A stretch of 64,000 nt of DNA from the NCBI GenBank assembly GCA_905221605.1, contig CAJNDS010001746.1, positions 277,797 to 341,796 of the forward strand, given 5' to 3'. Both the position numbers and the translations under genes were made by a program. The notes under the pieces were generated by a model that was given only the letters and a program-made list of their open reading frames with translations, was not told the origin of the DNA and searched no databases. Positions 10,549-22,270 of this stretch are shown in pieces. How positions within the stretch are numbered: position 1 is the first letter of the stretch; the number at the start of each line of letters is the position of its first letter. The stretch comes from Symbiodinium natans. Lineage: Eukaryota > Sar > Dinophyceae > Suessiales > Symbiodiniaceae.

Positions 10549-11150
10549 TATGGCGACTCCCACATTGGATTATAGGTGCAGTATGCATTTGGTGGTTGTA
10601 TATCTTATGCTTGTCTGCGTTGTCGTCTTCACAAAATGACATTGAGAAAACACGGCAAATAGCAATGGTTTCACACTTTCCCAGACCAGGAAACTTTGCT
10701 CCAAAACGTGGTGGCGAGGAGAAGGGAGAGGCTGTTTTCAGATGCTGTTTTCAAGATCTCAACCGAAAGATTATACACCAACCCAGGGTTTATTGTCGTC
10801 GCCGATAGTGACTTTGCGCGTTCATTACCAGACTGGATGCGGCATCATAACCTTATCGGCTACCGAGCTGCTAGCTTTGCAAATGCCAGCAGCCTTGGCT
10901 CATTCCACAACAGGAACTGCTGATTGCTGCTGATTCGGGAGTGCGGGACCTAACATCGCCCGTGCTTTGTCGACATGAGCCTCTGTGAGGAGAACGTCAA
11001 CTTCGTGATCCTGACGCTGGCGGCCTTTGTCTGCCTTTTCCTGCCGCAGGGCAAGTTCCAGCTCTCTTGTCCCGACATGTCGGCGGAAGTGTCCTCGGGC
11101 ATCGAGTCGGACGAACTGCCAGCTGTGCCCGCTGCACGATTGAGCGACGG
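10549..11150. repeat. dispersed repeat family, copy 3
   Basis: About 600 bases align with 21651-22270. Shared blocks include ATGGCGACTCC, 'TTCACAAAATGACATTGAGA', 'CCAGGAAACTTTGC', 'ACACCAACCCAGG', 'TGGATGCGGCATCATAACC' and the 'GGGCAAGTTCCAGCTCTCTT' block. The copy ends about 50 bases below the stop codon of the minus-strand helical protein at 11198. The plus strand reads MSLCEENVNFVILTLAAFVC and the minus strand ARGHFRRHVGTRELELALRQ, but neither frame is protected from non-synonymous change between copies. Confidence 0.85.
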
Positions 11151-11197
11151 AAAGCAGAGTTCGACGTTGGGCCTTCCTGCTGTCTTCTGACCGAGCA

Positions 11198-11775
11198 CTA
11201 AAGCTCGAAGCCGCAGAAGTCCAAGCCGCACCAGCTCTGCTGTGCAGGCACGAGAGGAGCTTCATTCTCGAACCGTGCGATGAGAAACAAATCTATCACG
11301 GCGTAGAGTTCCTTGCGAATGTCTGCGGAGGCTGAACCAAGGATACGCCTCATCTGTCGAACGCAGAGCTTGTTAAATCTGCCCAGGCCAGCAGAGCCGT
11401 CACCTCGTGCTCGAGCACCCGTCCGCAGAGCGCAAATTGCACTCTGCACCAGGCTGTGCCCCGGGTCATGCGTACGTAGGACTTCCATGAGGTCTTGGGC
11501 AAGCAAATGCCTCATGCCTCTGTTTTCGGACCGGAATGTCCGATGGGCACAGTCAACGACCGCCTTGTGAACCCGGCAGGCGAGTTTCTCATCCGCCACC
11601 ATACGTGACCGCCAGTTCTGCAGACACTTGACGACCATGTCCGGGTATCGCACGAACCATGTGTCAGTGGCAAGAATGGCTTGTAGTGCCTCTGGCCTCA
11701 CGGCAGCACCAAGAAATCGAGTTGGCCGACGCCGGGCATCATGCAGCAACTCCCGGCATGTATGTAAGCCGAGGC
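11198..11775 (-). CDS. alpha-helical (HEAT/ARM-like?) protein, last exon
   Basis: A long open exon on the minus strand runs from an AG|G acceptor (CTCGACAG|GCCTCGG, exon starting at 11775) to a stop at 11198-11200, coding about 190 residues. Composition and spacing look like stacked amphipathic helices: LQAILATDTWFVRYPDMVVK, then CRVHKAVVDCAHRTFRSENR, RHLLAQDLMEVLRTHD and ADIRKELYAVIDLFLIARFE. That pattern suggests a HEAT or armadillo-like fold, but I cannot assign a family. Upstream coding probably continues near 12148-12372. An exon this long is unusual beside the 20-80-base exons of the dynein gene. Confidence 0.6.
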
Positions 11776-12147
11776 CTGTCGAGCTGGAGAAAGTACTGGA
11801 GACACACCTGATCAACGAGCTTCAAGGAGCATGCGGATGCTCAAGACAAGGCAAACGGCCCCAGCAGGCCTGACTATAAGAGTCTGAGAGAAACTTGCGG
11901 GATGCTGGCCGCACATTCTGCAGCTCTGCTACCTCGCAGAGCGGATCTCAGTCTACAAAGTCGCTTTAGTCTTGAGCAGCGTACCTCGCAGAACGGGACC
12001 AAGTCCAGCAATAGCCTTGCACAAGCCAAGAAGCCAGTCACCTTCTCTTTGCATCCCACGCCCGTCCCTTGGGCGACCAGGTTGCCCTGGATAGCAGCTG
12101 CAAGATTGCCTCTCGGGGGGAGAACCTCAGACTCACATGATTTGGAG

Positions 12148-12372
12148 CTGGCCCGCGGCAACTTGCATACTACCCAGAAGACTTTGAAGACAGCGCCCCG
12201 AATGATTCTCCGAAGGCGGTCCGGATCTGACGAGCGGCTTGTGGTAATCGGATCCGGGTTCGGCAAGATTCCGTGACTCCACACTAAGCTCCGCCACCTT
12301 CCCAAAGAGAACTGTGAAAAGCGTCTGTGCGGCGCGTGCCGCATGTGCAAAGCCTCGCCAGATTCAGTGAAG
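12148..12372 (-). CDS. probable upstream exon of the helical protein
   Basis: The minus strand reads GFAHAARAAQTLFTVLFGKV followed by AELSVESRNLAEPGSDYHKP and ends SMQVAAGQLQIM before a stop, most likely at or beyond a donor. The helical, Ala/Leu-rich character matches the exon at 11198-11775. Linkage between the two is inferred only from strand and proximity; borders are approximate. Confidence 0.35.
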
Positions 12373-12559
12373 AGGGAGATCTCGTCTTCATCATCTGGCC
12401 TGATGCCTGCCTGCAAAACCCGCGTGGCTTGACAACTGCGAGTGAAATGCACAGCTGATCTAGAAACCTGACAGTTGAAGAGCTTCATGATGCTCATGCA
12501 CACCTGACCTGACCCACACAGAGCAGCTTCATGGCCACCGGCAACGTGTGTGTCCAAGC

Positions 12560-14700
12560 TTCCGGCTAGCAGCTTCAGGCTGCCAGAGGCCGGAGGCCTG
12601 TGCGAAGCTAGGATGTGACAGGCGTTGCTACCTTCTACAGTTTGCCAGCTGCGGCGGCGTGTTTCAGGTCACAATGTCACCAGGCACGCGTGTTCCAGAG
12701 AAACCAACGGATTCCATCGCGGCATCGGCACGTGCTCTGCACAAAAAGAACTCTCTCGAGTCGGCCTTCGCCCAGTCAGACTGGTCTGAAGCGCAACATG
12801 CCGGCCTGCAGTGACAGAGCAGAAGTCGCTCGGAACGGATCAGGTCTGGAAAACATCATACTCCGACGAGCGTCGGTAACAGAGCCGCGTCCGCTGTGGG
12901 CAGAAACACCAGCACCTGCAATAGCACCGTATAGCACCGTCCTCTATGCAAACATGATCTGCACTGCAATCATCCTCTGCCGCGCTCCGGACGGAGCCCA
13001 AGTCATCGAACGACCCCACCAGGAGGTTGTGAGGAAATGATGATTGAATAATTAATCATATATGGGGGCGCAAGAAACTGTTTGATAGTCCACTTCGCGA
13101 TATACTTACGCAACATGTTTCATACCTAGCTCTCTCGACGTCTGCTACCAGAAATCCCAAAAATCAGCGTTTGCGGTTGATTACTTGAGAAACATCGTCA
13201 GCTTCAGCGCCGTAAACAAAAGATACCGCATGCATGCACCCCAAGATCTAACCTAGTCTTTCTGGCCTCAGAACCAAGAGTGTAAGAGAAGTAGTGAAGG
13301 ACGCTTGAAGCGGTGGACTGCGAGGAATAGGACCCGGAGGCAGTGCAACATGGGACAAACTTCACATTAGCCATTGTCATGGCTACGATCAAAGATGAGG
13401 TTTAGGAACATACAGCACCTCGCCCCTGGCGCCCTGTGCCTCCACAGCATGAGGTGAGGAACATGGGGGTGGCATCACACGCTCCTCCTCCTGCTCCTCC
13501 GCCTCCTCCGCCTCCTGCTCCAGTCGTTTCAGCGATTTGCACGGCTGGCAACAAAGATCCGGTCGGCACTAACAGCTTCCAGTCCTTGAGATTGGATGAG
13601 GTCCTTGCGGGCTTGGTTGGTGCATCTGAGTGAGTCCTGGCTTGGTGAGGTGTAGGTCACAAGGCCGAACTTGGCCGGCATCCCCGCCTCAAACTGGTCG
13701 CAATGCGAGGAGTTGTCGGAAGCGCTCCAACACAATCCTGACGAGACTCACGCAGAAGTGTCAAGCACAGTGTCATGTACGCATCATCAATGCTACCAAC
13801 ACCTACGGTGCGACTGTGGTGAAAGCATCTTGGGAACAAGGCCAAACCCAAAAACACACCACCAAGGAGTCCATTCTGGCCGGCCTCCTGCGATGAGGCT
13901 GACGTCGCTTGAAAAAGCCTGGGGAAAGCAACGTGCCAGACAAGCACTAGACAAGATCCGCTGGAGAACCCGGCTCGCTCGGAAGCATCGCGTCCTGCCA
14001 GCTTTGGCGCCCAAGTCTGCATGTCTGCTTCTTGCTTTCGTCTGCAGAGGATCAGGATCATTCACACATAATGCTGGGGAAACGTGTACGAAGACAGGTT
14101 CCCGTGATGATGTGCCCAGTCCTGGTGATCATCATCCCAGTCCTAGAAAGCAGCATTGGGCCATGTGTTGTACCGGCATGGCTGTCAGCAGTTCGACATG
14201 CATGCGCAAGTCTATCCTCCAGAATATCATCCGGCGAGGGCGGCGCTGTCTTGTCAGACAACCTGCATGGTTGAATTATTCGCCTCGGCCCCGGCCGAAG
14301 CGGTCAGAGGTTCCTATTCGGATTCCCTTATTTCCCACCTCTTAATCCCCTCCACAATGATCCCGTACCCGAAAACTCAGTCTGGACCCAACCCCTCCGC
14401 CCCGCCCCCCTTCCCCCTGCCTCCAACCTTCCCAACCACATCCCTACCCCTTCCCTCCTACCCCCCCCCCTCCCACCCCCCCCTCCCCTCCTTGTCACAC
14501 CGTTCCATGTCCAAACAGCAGTCGTTCCTGTGCCAGTGCAAGCTCCATCCCCTCCTCCTACTACGGCTTAGGATTTGGAATGGAGGTTTAATGTTCAACA
14601 CTCAGGACCTGAATCGTCCGGCGGCTTCGAGCTTTTGCCATGGTACAGGGTTCAGTACCTGAAGCTTGCGAGCTCTCGGCTACAAACGGAATAACGACAC
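12560..14700. other. gene-poor stretch with decayed coding-like pieces
   Basis: No complete gene. A segment at about 13660-13745 (minus: CDQFEAGMPAKFG, with GTTGTCGGAAGCGC on the plus strand) resembles one at about 15060-15215 (minus: DADQKFEAGIPALLP, with CTTGTCGGAAGCGC). They look like two copies of one decayed element. Poly-C tracts lie at 14400-14490. Confidence 0.4.
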
Positions 14701-14724
14701 CAACTTTCGTACTGATACTGCCAA

Positions 14725-14885
<161 letters not shown>

Positions 14886-14889
14886 CTTG

Positions 14890-15945
14890 CTTAGTGTTGC
14901 TATGAATACTACTATTACTACTAGTGAAATTCCAAATGTTACTGTCGCTTGCTGCTGCGCCGGATGGTAGCCAGTCGCCGCATGCGCGTACAGCCGGGCC
15001 GAGGCGGACGACGCGAAGCGTTTCAAATCACATGAATCTTCCTCACCGGGCGGCAGAAGCGCTGGAATCCCTGCCTCAAACTTCTGGTCGGCGTCGCAGG
15101 TGCAAAGCAATCGCCTGACCTCAATTCTTGAATCGGCTCTCATGAAGCACTGCCAAATTCCGGATCCCTGAGCCTCAACCCGCAAGGACTTGTCGGAAGC
15201 GCCCCAACAGCATGACCAGCTGCCTGCAATCACAGGCGCCCATAAACGATGCAAGCTGCCACGAGGATTATGAGCGGCAATCTTAAGTACGGAGGAAGGG
15301 TCAGGCACAGCAGCTCAGCAGGGACCACCCAAGCTTCGGCGTCTGGTCTGCAATCACGCGCTATTCGAATCCCTGCAAAGACTCTGGGATGCTCAACCGA
15401 AACCCTATGCTAAATCTGTCAAAGTCGTCGCAAAGCCTTTGCAACAGTGAGCACTGTCTCCCTCGACATCTCCGCGCGTCAAAAACTTTATCAGCCAACA
15501 AACTGATCACCGGCCTCATCTAGAATTCTCGCGAAAGCAGCCCCAAAAGGGCAATAGCCCTGGCAATGGCGAGGGCTACCGGCTACAGCAACTGACCAAC
15601 TTGGCCCTCGGTTTCAGGATCTTGCGAGACACCGGTGCAGCTTCAGGGGCGCAGTTCCATGTAAAGAACCTAATGGCCGAACAATGCTTCAACAAAGTAG
15701 CTGCTGGGAGACGGCTATGTCCAGCCTCCGCTTTGGGCTTTGGCCACAGCCAGCGGAAGCACATGGGCGAGCTTGTCTCGAACAGGCCACCAGGGCCACC
15801 ACAAAACAACCGCCAGAACTGTGTTTCTGATTTGGGGTCACACTTGATTTCGGGTTGCACAGCACTAGACAAACAGGCTGCTGAAAAACAATAGCTTAAG
15901 GTACTCTGTGCTGATAGATTGGTGGCAAGCTGTCATGTCGCGACC
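14890..15945. other. no gene recognised
   Basis: Contains the second copy of the 'DQ..FEAGIPA' element (about 15060-15215) and otherwise only short frames on both strands with no nameable motif. Confidence 0.4.
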
Positions 15946-16180
15946 TTGCAAAGTAAATCCAGCGTCAAGTCTGAGCCAAGACGCGGGGATGAAGGTGGTG
16001 TTGGTTACAAGTGTCGGGAGCGGGCTGAGGGTGTGTCGGGAACGGGGGGGGTGCGTGTTGGGAACAGGGAAGGCTCGAGTTGGGAACACATGGGGGGCGT
16101 GTTGGGAACACGTCTCACGTGTACCGCGCGCCCAAGGGTTGAGTCGGGAACAGCTGCCACCCGGAATTAGGTTTCGCACT
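15946..16180. repeat. inverted repeat, left arm (GTGTTGGGAACA motifs)
   Basis: Short motifs of the form GTGTTGGGAACA or TGTCGGGAACG recur five or more times, preceded by AAGACGCGG and GTGTTGGTTACAAG. The reverse complements of all these elements appear in the same relative order at 17345-17565, so the two stretches form diverged inverted-repeat arms around the telomere-like repeats. Confidence 0.7.
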
Positions 16181-16274
16181 GACTACCCAACTCTACAGGT
16201 TTCTTTACAGTCCTCTTTCGAGTACTTGGACTTGGGTCTACAGACTTCTTTCAGCACCCTAAAAAGGTAAATTG

Positions 16275-17100
16275 TACACCTAAACCCTAAACCCTAAACC
16301 CTGAACCCTAATGTTGATGGCACTTGATTACACCCTGAGCCCTTGTCGCCGCTTTGTTCAGGACAAGGCCCGAGAGGCCAAAGCATTGGGGCCGGAGAGC
16401 CCACGACATGATATCAGGTGCATGATCGACATGTAAAGCAAAGATCATTCGCACTATCCAAGGAACAGCATGTGCAGAGCACAAGCAGTTTGACAGCACA
16501 GATCTACCTTTGTTCGCCGCTTTGAAGGTGAAAAGTCCGAAATTCGATATCATGGCCACCTCCCAATCTGCTGACGCTCCCTTTCAACCTGCTGCTCGTC
16601 AGCACCTAAACCCTAAAGCCTCAACCCTCAACCCTAAACCCTATAACCCTATAACCCTAAACCCTTTCAGTTTCCTGCAACTTTACAGCCCTTCAAACTT
16701 GACGAGGCGATCACATCCGACGTGTCATGAACCCTCACACCCGAGCCCTAAACATGTAAGGCGCCCGCGTACAGCAGCGACTCCAAGAGGGGCCACGAGT
16801 TGGGGCCCAGTCTTTTCTTGCACAATTCCCTGAAGACCCCAACTTAGGCCAAACCCTAAACCCTAAACCCTATACCCTATACCCTAAACCCTAAACCCTA
16901 AACCCTGAAGCCAAGCCTCAGGCTTTTGGGTGGATAAACCCGGCCCGGAAGGGCGTACTTGGACTTGGGTCTGCAGTCTTCTTTCAGTACCCTAAAAAGG
17001 TAAATTGTACACCTAAACCCTAAACCCTGAACCCTGAACCCTAAAGCCTCAACCCTCAACCCTAAACCCTAAACCTTAAACCCTATAACCCTAAACCCTT
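16275..17100. repeat. interstitial telomere-like CCCTAAA clusters
   Basis: Four clusters of CCCTAAA (complement TTTAGGG) lie at about 16276-16312, 16609-16668, 16850-16910 and 17012-17100, with variants CCCTGAA, CCCTATA and CCTCAAC. An approximately 75-base unit beginning TACTTGGACTTGGGTCT and ending AGGTAAATTGTACACC precedes two of the clusters (16223 and 16957). TTTAGGG is the plant and algal type of telomere repeat, also known from dinoflagellates. Degeneracy indicates an internal, not a terminal, position. Confidence 0.9.
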
Positions 17101-17344
17101 TCAGTTTGCACTGACTAAGAGTTCGACGCATGAGGTTCTACTTAAGTGGTTCCGAGTTTACGGTGTTCTTTGAGTGTAGGGTTCCGTTTCGACGTATTGG
17201 ATTCAGGGTTTGAGTTCAGGGTTCGGTTTCAGAGTATTGCATTCATGGATTCAAATTGAAGAGGACTTCTAAGTAACATTGACGATGACACAGGAATCAG
17301 TGAATCATGAATTCCGGCGGTTACAGGTTGGCCGAGTTCCAGGC

Positions 17345-17565
17345 TGAGGTTTGGAACGTTCGGGTATTTGCCCTTACTCCGGGAAGGCACGTGTTCCCAA
17401 CACGCTGGCGCGGTCTGGTTCCCGACACGAGCCTGGCATGTTCCCGACACGGCTGCGGGCTGTTCCCAACACGCACCCCCCCTGTTCTCAACACGCGTGT
17501 GCCCAACACACCCCAGTTGCAACCAACACGACTAACATTCCAAGACGCGGCACGACTGGCGGCCA
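17345..17565. repeat. inverted repeat, right arm (TGTTCCCAACACG motifs)
   Basis: Repeated TGTTCCCAACACG, GTTCCCGACACG and TGTTCTCAACACG motifs, then CAACCAACACGAC and CCAAGACGCGG, mirror the left arm at 15946-16180. Spacing between arms is about 1.2 kb. Confidence 0.7.
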
Positions 17566-18049
17566 AAAGTCAGCTGAGAATGGCTGCCACAGCAGCAAGA
17601 TGCACAGATTCTTGAACCCCGCTGGCACCGACACAGGCACCACATGGCGCCCTTGCCCTCTGAGCCGCAAGAGTTTAGAGTCAGATCGTCATCTTGAACC
17701 ACCAGAAGCTGTGAACACCACACTCTGCCAACTTGCAAACGCACTCCACCAGTAGCTTTCGCACGGCGCACACGGCTTTAGGCTCCGGTTTCAAATTCGA
17801 AGGTTTGGGGTTTCAAGTTCAAAGTTTTGAAACAAAGACTTGGCGTTTCCACGGGCTAAGGCTGACGCCTCAAAGGGTTTGGGAGCTCACACGTCCTTAA
17901 GCAACATACCCGAGCCCTCTAAGAACACGGATGAGCTCTGAGTGGACGATACCGATACCATTTGTCAGACACGGATGCTCTGTTATCACGGGTGACTTCT
18001 AATTAGAGCTATCATGACTGGCCCATGGATGCTGCGGTATCACGCAGTA

Positions 18050-18650
18050 TCATGGTTTGGTTCGGCTAGGGACGCTCTGGTATCACGGACGAGGTCCCAG
18101 TGGACGATATCGGGCTTCGGACATCCATTCGTATCACGGACGAGGTTTGAGTGGACGTTATCACGGTTGGCCCGCAGATGCTCATTAATTGTGGCTGGCC
18201 CATGGATACTCATCAAGCGCACCGAATTGTAAACAAACTCTTCAACCACTGGACTGATGGGGCACATGCACAGGCTCACGGGCGCGCACCGCATTTCAAA
18301 AGACACGCTGTTTCCAAGGCGCTGGACCATGGGGCGCATGCGAGGACTAAGGGCGCGGAGGATTTCAATTAAAGCACTTTTCAACCGCTGCAAGCAAGGA
18401 CTGACGGAGGCACCGGCTTTACAAACAACCAAGCTTCAACCGCTGGACTGATGCGATGCATGCGAGGGATGATGGGGCATGCCGGATTCAAAAAGACTCT
18501 TCAAAGACTGATGCGACAGATGCGATGGGGTGCTCCGGGCACTCAAGACAAGGACTGACTGGTGAGGCCCATGCAACAGCTGGCGGGGCGCCGGATTTTG
18601 AGAGGAAGACTCAGCCTCTTCAACGGCTGGACTGATGGGGTGCATTCCCT
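18050..18650. repeat. degenerate tandem repeats
   Basis: From about 18070 a 'TATCACGGACGAGG' plus 'AGTGGACG' motif occurs twice. From 18240 to 18650 a unit of roughly 80-100 bases is repeated four to five times with much divergence; its core reads CGCTGGACTGATGGGG, then GCATGCGAGG, then a GGCGC..GGATTTC block and CAAAAGAC. No gene is seen. Confidence 0.6.
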
Positions 18651-21080
18651 GGCTTGTCTGCTCAATGTGATGGGGCCGGCTTTCTGGGTTTATAGCATTC
18701 CGGGTTTATCGGCTTGTCGAGTTGTCAGGGCGTTCCGGGGTTATGGCGCGATCTCGGCTTATCGGTTTATGGGATTAGCGGGTTTTCCGGCTCTGGGCGA
18801 AAAAACGGTTCTAGCGCCAACCGCAAGGTGTAGAAAGTGTTCCCAACCAGTCCACGCAACCAAAACCCGACATGCAACACAAGCTCGACTGATCGATGGA
18901 ATACGGCTTCCACTGGGCAACAATCACCCGGAGTCCGACTTGGCGGAACATCACAAACCACCAGTCTGGCTCACAGCCACAGAAGCAGTTGAATTGATGC
19001 GGCCAACGCCAGCACCGTCAACAGGATCGCCACTGATGGTCGAGACCAGATGGGCGGTCGCCGCAAGCCGAGCCTGATGCACAAAGTGTTGAAGAAAAGT
19101 GCAATCGAAATGCTGGGAGACAGAAGGAGATGGCCTGCATATCATGGCATACACCTTCAAACAATCAGGCTCCAGCATGCTCCAACAACAAACGGTACTG
19201 CGCGAACACAACCACGCACCCAATGCTGGCAGTTCCGACGCAGAAGGTGGTAATGGGCGCCGACAAAGCCATCATCCACATCCTGCACTGCGGGTACCCG
19301 GCGGCAGAGCTTTCTGAAAGCTTTTTACTACTCAACCCCAGAAACCCTCACAAGTGAATCCTCCACGGCGGACTCGAACGCATCTGTGGTGACGCATCCC
19401 AGCGGAATGCTGGAGATGGCCCGCGAAAGACTTAGCTGAGCAGGTGACCCCGCCTTCAATTTCAATTGCATGCAGCCCACACGGCGAAACTCCATCGACA
19501 GCAAAGTGACAGGATCGTTACCAGGACTGTTGAAGCAAACGCCCTGGCCGCCATAACTCCATTCCTTGCCTTGCACGGTACAGATCGAGGAACGTGCCGC
19601 CAGAAACAATACCAAAAACACTACAACACGGCCAAGGCTCCGCAATGGGAAAGGCCCAAATGACACGGCAATGGCACCAAAGGTGCCAGGATATAGATCT
19701 CCACGAAAACCTTCTCACAGATTCAGATTCATGATCTTGTCTGTGTAGAAACGAGCCTGCAATATGCGATCCCACTGCACAGGCAAACAGCAGTTGCACA
19801 CTTCAGAGGAGGGAATAAACGCAGAGCGACTTGTTCTTGTTGCAACCCGCCATCGCGCACAGGGTGGTTTGGCCCGACCCCGCACCCTCCGCCGTCTAAC
19901 CATTGTGAAAGGACCGGGCATGGGTAGACACGATTTTGGCCTGGTCAACTACTACTTAGCTGCATTGGCAAACAACAACATCCGTAAGCTCCACAGACCT
20001 CGTTTGTGACCAGCTCACCTATCCAAGACCTACAACCTCCTTCAAACACCCCTGGAGTAGGTGGTACGAAACCATGGAGTAACGGGTCAGAGTTAAACGT
20101 GGCAGGAGTTTCGGTTTGCCCTGAGACATCCGTTCGAAGGACGAACACGCAGCGTTTGGAAATCACTCACATGCAGTGCGCAGTGGGCGAGAGTTGGTCT
20201 CAATGCAAGCAACAGTGCCTGCAATGCCGCCTCCATTGCTCTTCCAGGAACAACTTTGTTTCCTCCCAATCTACGGACTGGCTTGTACCGAAAATCCTGC
20301 AGCATGGCATCATAGCAGCTCTAACAACGGCAGTTTCAGACACTGACTTGGTACAGTATGGTTGCAGACAACTCTGCACTGAAACAATGAGCAACAGGTG
20401 CGGGTCTTGATCAAGCCAGCAATCATGCTGGAGACACCGTTCGTTTGAGCGACAAACTTGTCAGCACAGATATCCTAAAGGAGCGTTAGCCTGCCTTGCC
20501 TTTGTTGCAAGGGGTGGTTGTGCCGTGTTGCTTGGCGGCACTAAAGCAGGAAGCCTTGCAACAAAGAAATCTGAAAAACACACTTCTTTGACCACCTCCC
20601 CACAAGGTTTGGGACACCTCTTTTTGTAGCCTCGCTATCGGTCGATATCTTGTCCCTTCTTGGTACGCTGCATCTGGTTTGCCACGGATCTGACCTTGGC
20701 ACCCCCAGGTCTTGGCTGTGACGCTACTCGGCTGAAATGTCTCAGGCCCTAGCCTTCGCCGCCTGCTGCATTGGAGCAGAAACTATGTCGGCGCACTTCC
20801 AGCTCTCCGAAACCGAATGCAGCGCTATGGCCGGCCCGAATGATGCACCAAAGCCCACGTTGAGAAGCAATCCTACGTTGCTTCGACATGCTTTGTGCTG
20901 TGAGTGACAAACACTCGGATTTCACGGAGCTCGTTCGATTCCTTGACTGTTACACGGGTGCGCAGCAGCCTATCCAGTGCATCAAACGCGGCTTGCGCTG
21001 TGTGAGCGATGTGAGCGTCAGTTTGCTTCTGAGGCAGCAGCATTGCAGCAACCCAGCCTCAAGTGGTTGGAGGCAGAGGG
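18650..21080. other. gene-poor stretch, possible decayed coding
   Basis: Minus-strand frames at 18951-19223, 19328-19666 and 20093-20394 are compositionally protein-like, but none has a motif I can name and no clean exon borders were found. Treated as unannotated. Confidence 0.35.
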
Positions 21081-21180
21081 TGTCCCTTAGGGACTCTTTA
21101 GGGACTCCTTAGGGTCCTTAGGGTCCTTAAGGTCCTTAGGGTAAAGTCGTTAGGGTCCTTATGGTCCTTAGGCTAGGGTC
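21080..21180. repeat. short CCTTAGGGT repeats
   Basis: About nine irregular copies of a 9-12 base motif around CTTAGGGTC (with variants TTTAGGGACT and TTATGGTC) follow one another. The TTAGGG core may be a diverged telomere-like repeat. Confidence 0.7.
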
Positions 21181-21650
21181 ATCCCTCGCCGACCTCACCG
21201 TTACCGCCCTCGGCGTTCCCACCACTGTCGGTATAGCTCCTACTCTCACCGCGCCCCAGCAAACCCACACCCCCACACATGCCGACGTGTCACCCCACGC
21301 ACCTTCACAAAAGCACCCATCCGCCTACTCTCGCCGAACAAAAAAAAACCTCGCCGTCACCGCCCTCACCATTAAACAAATCGGGCAGTGCCCTTTTTGG
21401 TGCCTCCTGTTTCCTGGAGCGGCGTTTGCTTTTTGGAGCCCCCTGCTCCAGGTTCACACGCGGAGCTCTTATTTTCAAGGCACGTGAAGCGGGTTTTCGA
21501 GCCTCGCGTTCAAGCTCTGGATAATAACTTGGGTTAGGGTTTATAGGGCGCTGTTCTGCTTGTGCTGCCCGCTGGATGCACTTGCATAAGGCATACGCAC
21601 GCACATATACATGTTTTGATGGTGTGTGTGTGTGTGTAAAGCATACACAC

Positions 21651-22270
21651 ATATGGCGACTCCTGCGACGTATTCATATCCTCAGTGGTATGATTATAGG
21701 TGCAATATGCATTTGGTGGCCCTACATCTTATACTTGTCTTCATTGTCGTCTTCACAAAATGACATTGAGAAACACGGCAAATAGCCATGTTTTCACACT
21801 TTCCCAAACCAGGAAACTTTGCCTCCAAAACATGTTGCCGAGGGGAGAAGGGAAATGCCGCTTTCAATGCTTTCAAGATCTCAAACGAAAGTTTACACAC
21901 CAACCCAGGGCTTCTTGTCGTCGCCGACAGTTACCTTGCGCGTTCATTACGAAAGTGGATGCGGCATCATAACCTTATCTACGGGCTACGGAGCTGCATG
22001 CAACTTAGCAAATGCTAGTAGCTTTGGCTGAATCCAGGGGCTGCTGATTCGGGAGTGCGGGACTTACATCGCCTCCGTGATTTTCACGTCGACATGAGGC
22101 TCTGGGAGGAGAACGTCAACTTCATGATCCTGATGCTGGTGTTCTTTGTCTGCCTTTTTCTGCCGCAGGGCAAGTTCCAGCTCTCTTGTCCCGACATCTC
22201 GGCGGCAGTGTCCTCGGGCATCGCCTCGGACGAACTGCCACACGTGCCTGCTGCGCGACTGATCGACGGA
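21651..22270. repeat. dispersed repeat family, copy 2
   Basis: This copy aligns with 10549-11150 over its whole length and with 928-1083 at its right end. It directly abuts the second copy of the 3.2-kb duplicated block, so the duplication probably carried part of the element with it. Confidence 0.85.

Noticed and set aside
10900-11265. Conserved-looking protein VGTRELELALRQ in the dispersed repeat.
   Set aside because: Differences among the three copies hit all codon positions on both strands, so selection on a protein is not supported.
19860-19930. Minus-strand GAGSGQTTL resembling a P-loop.
   Set aside because: The essential Lys is Gln, a stop lies just upstream, and no companion ATPase motif was found.
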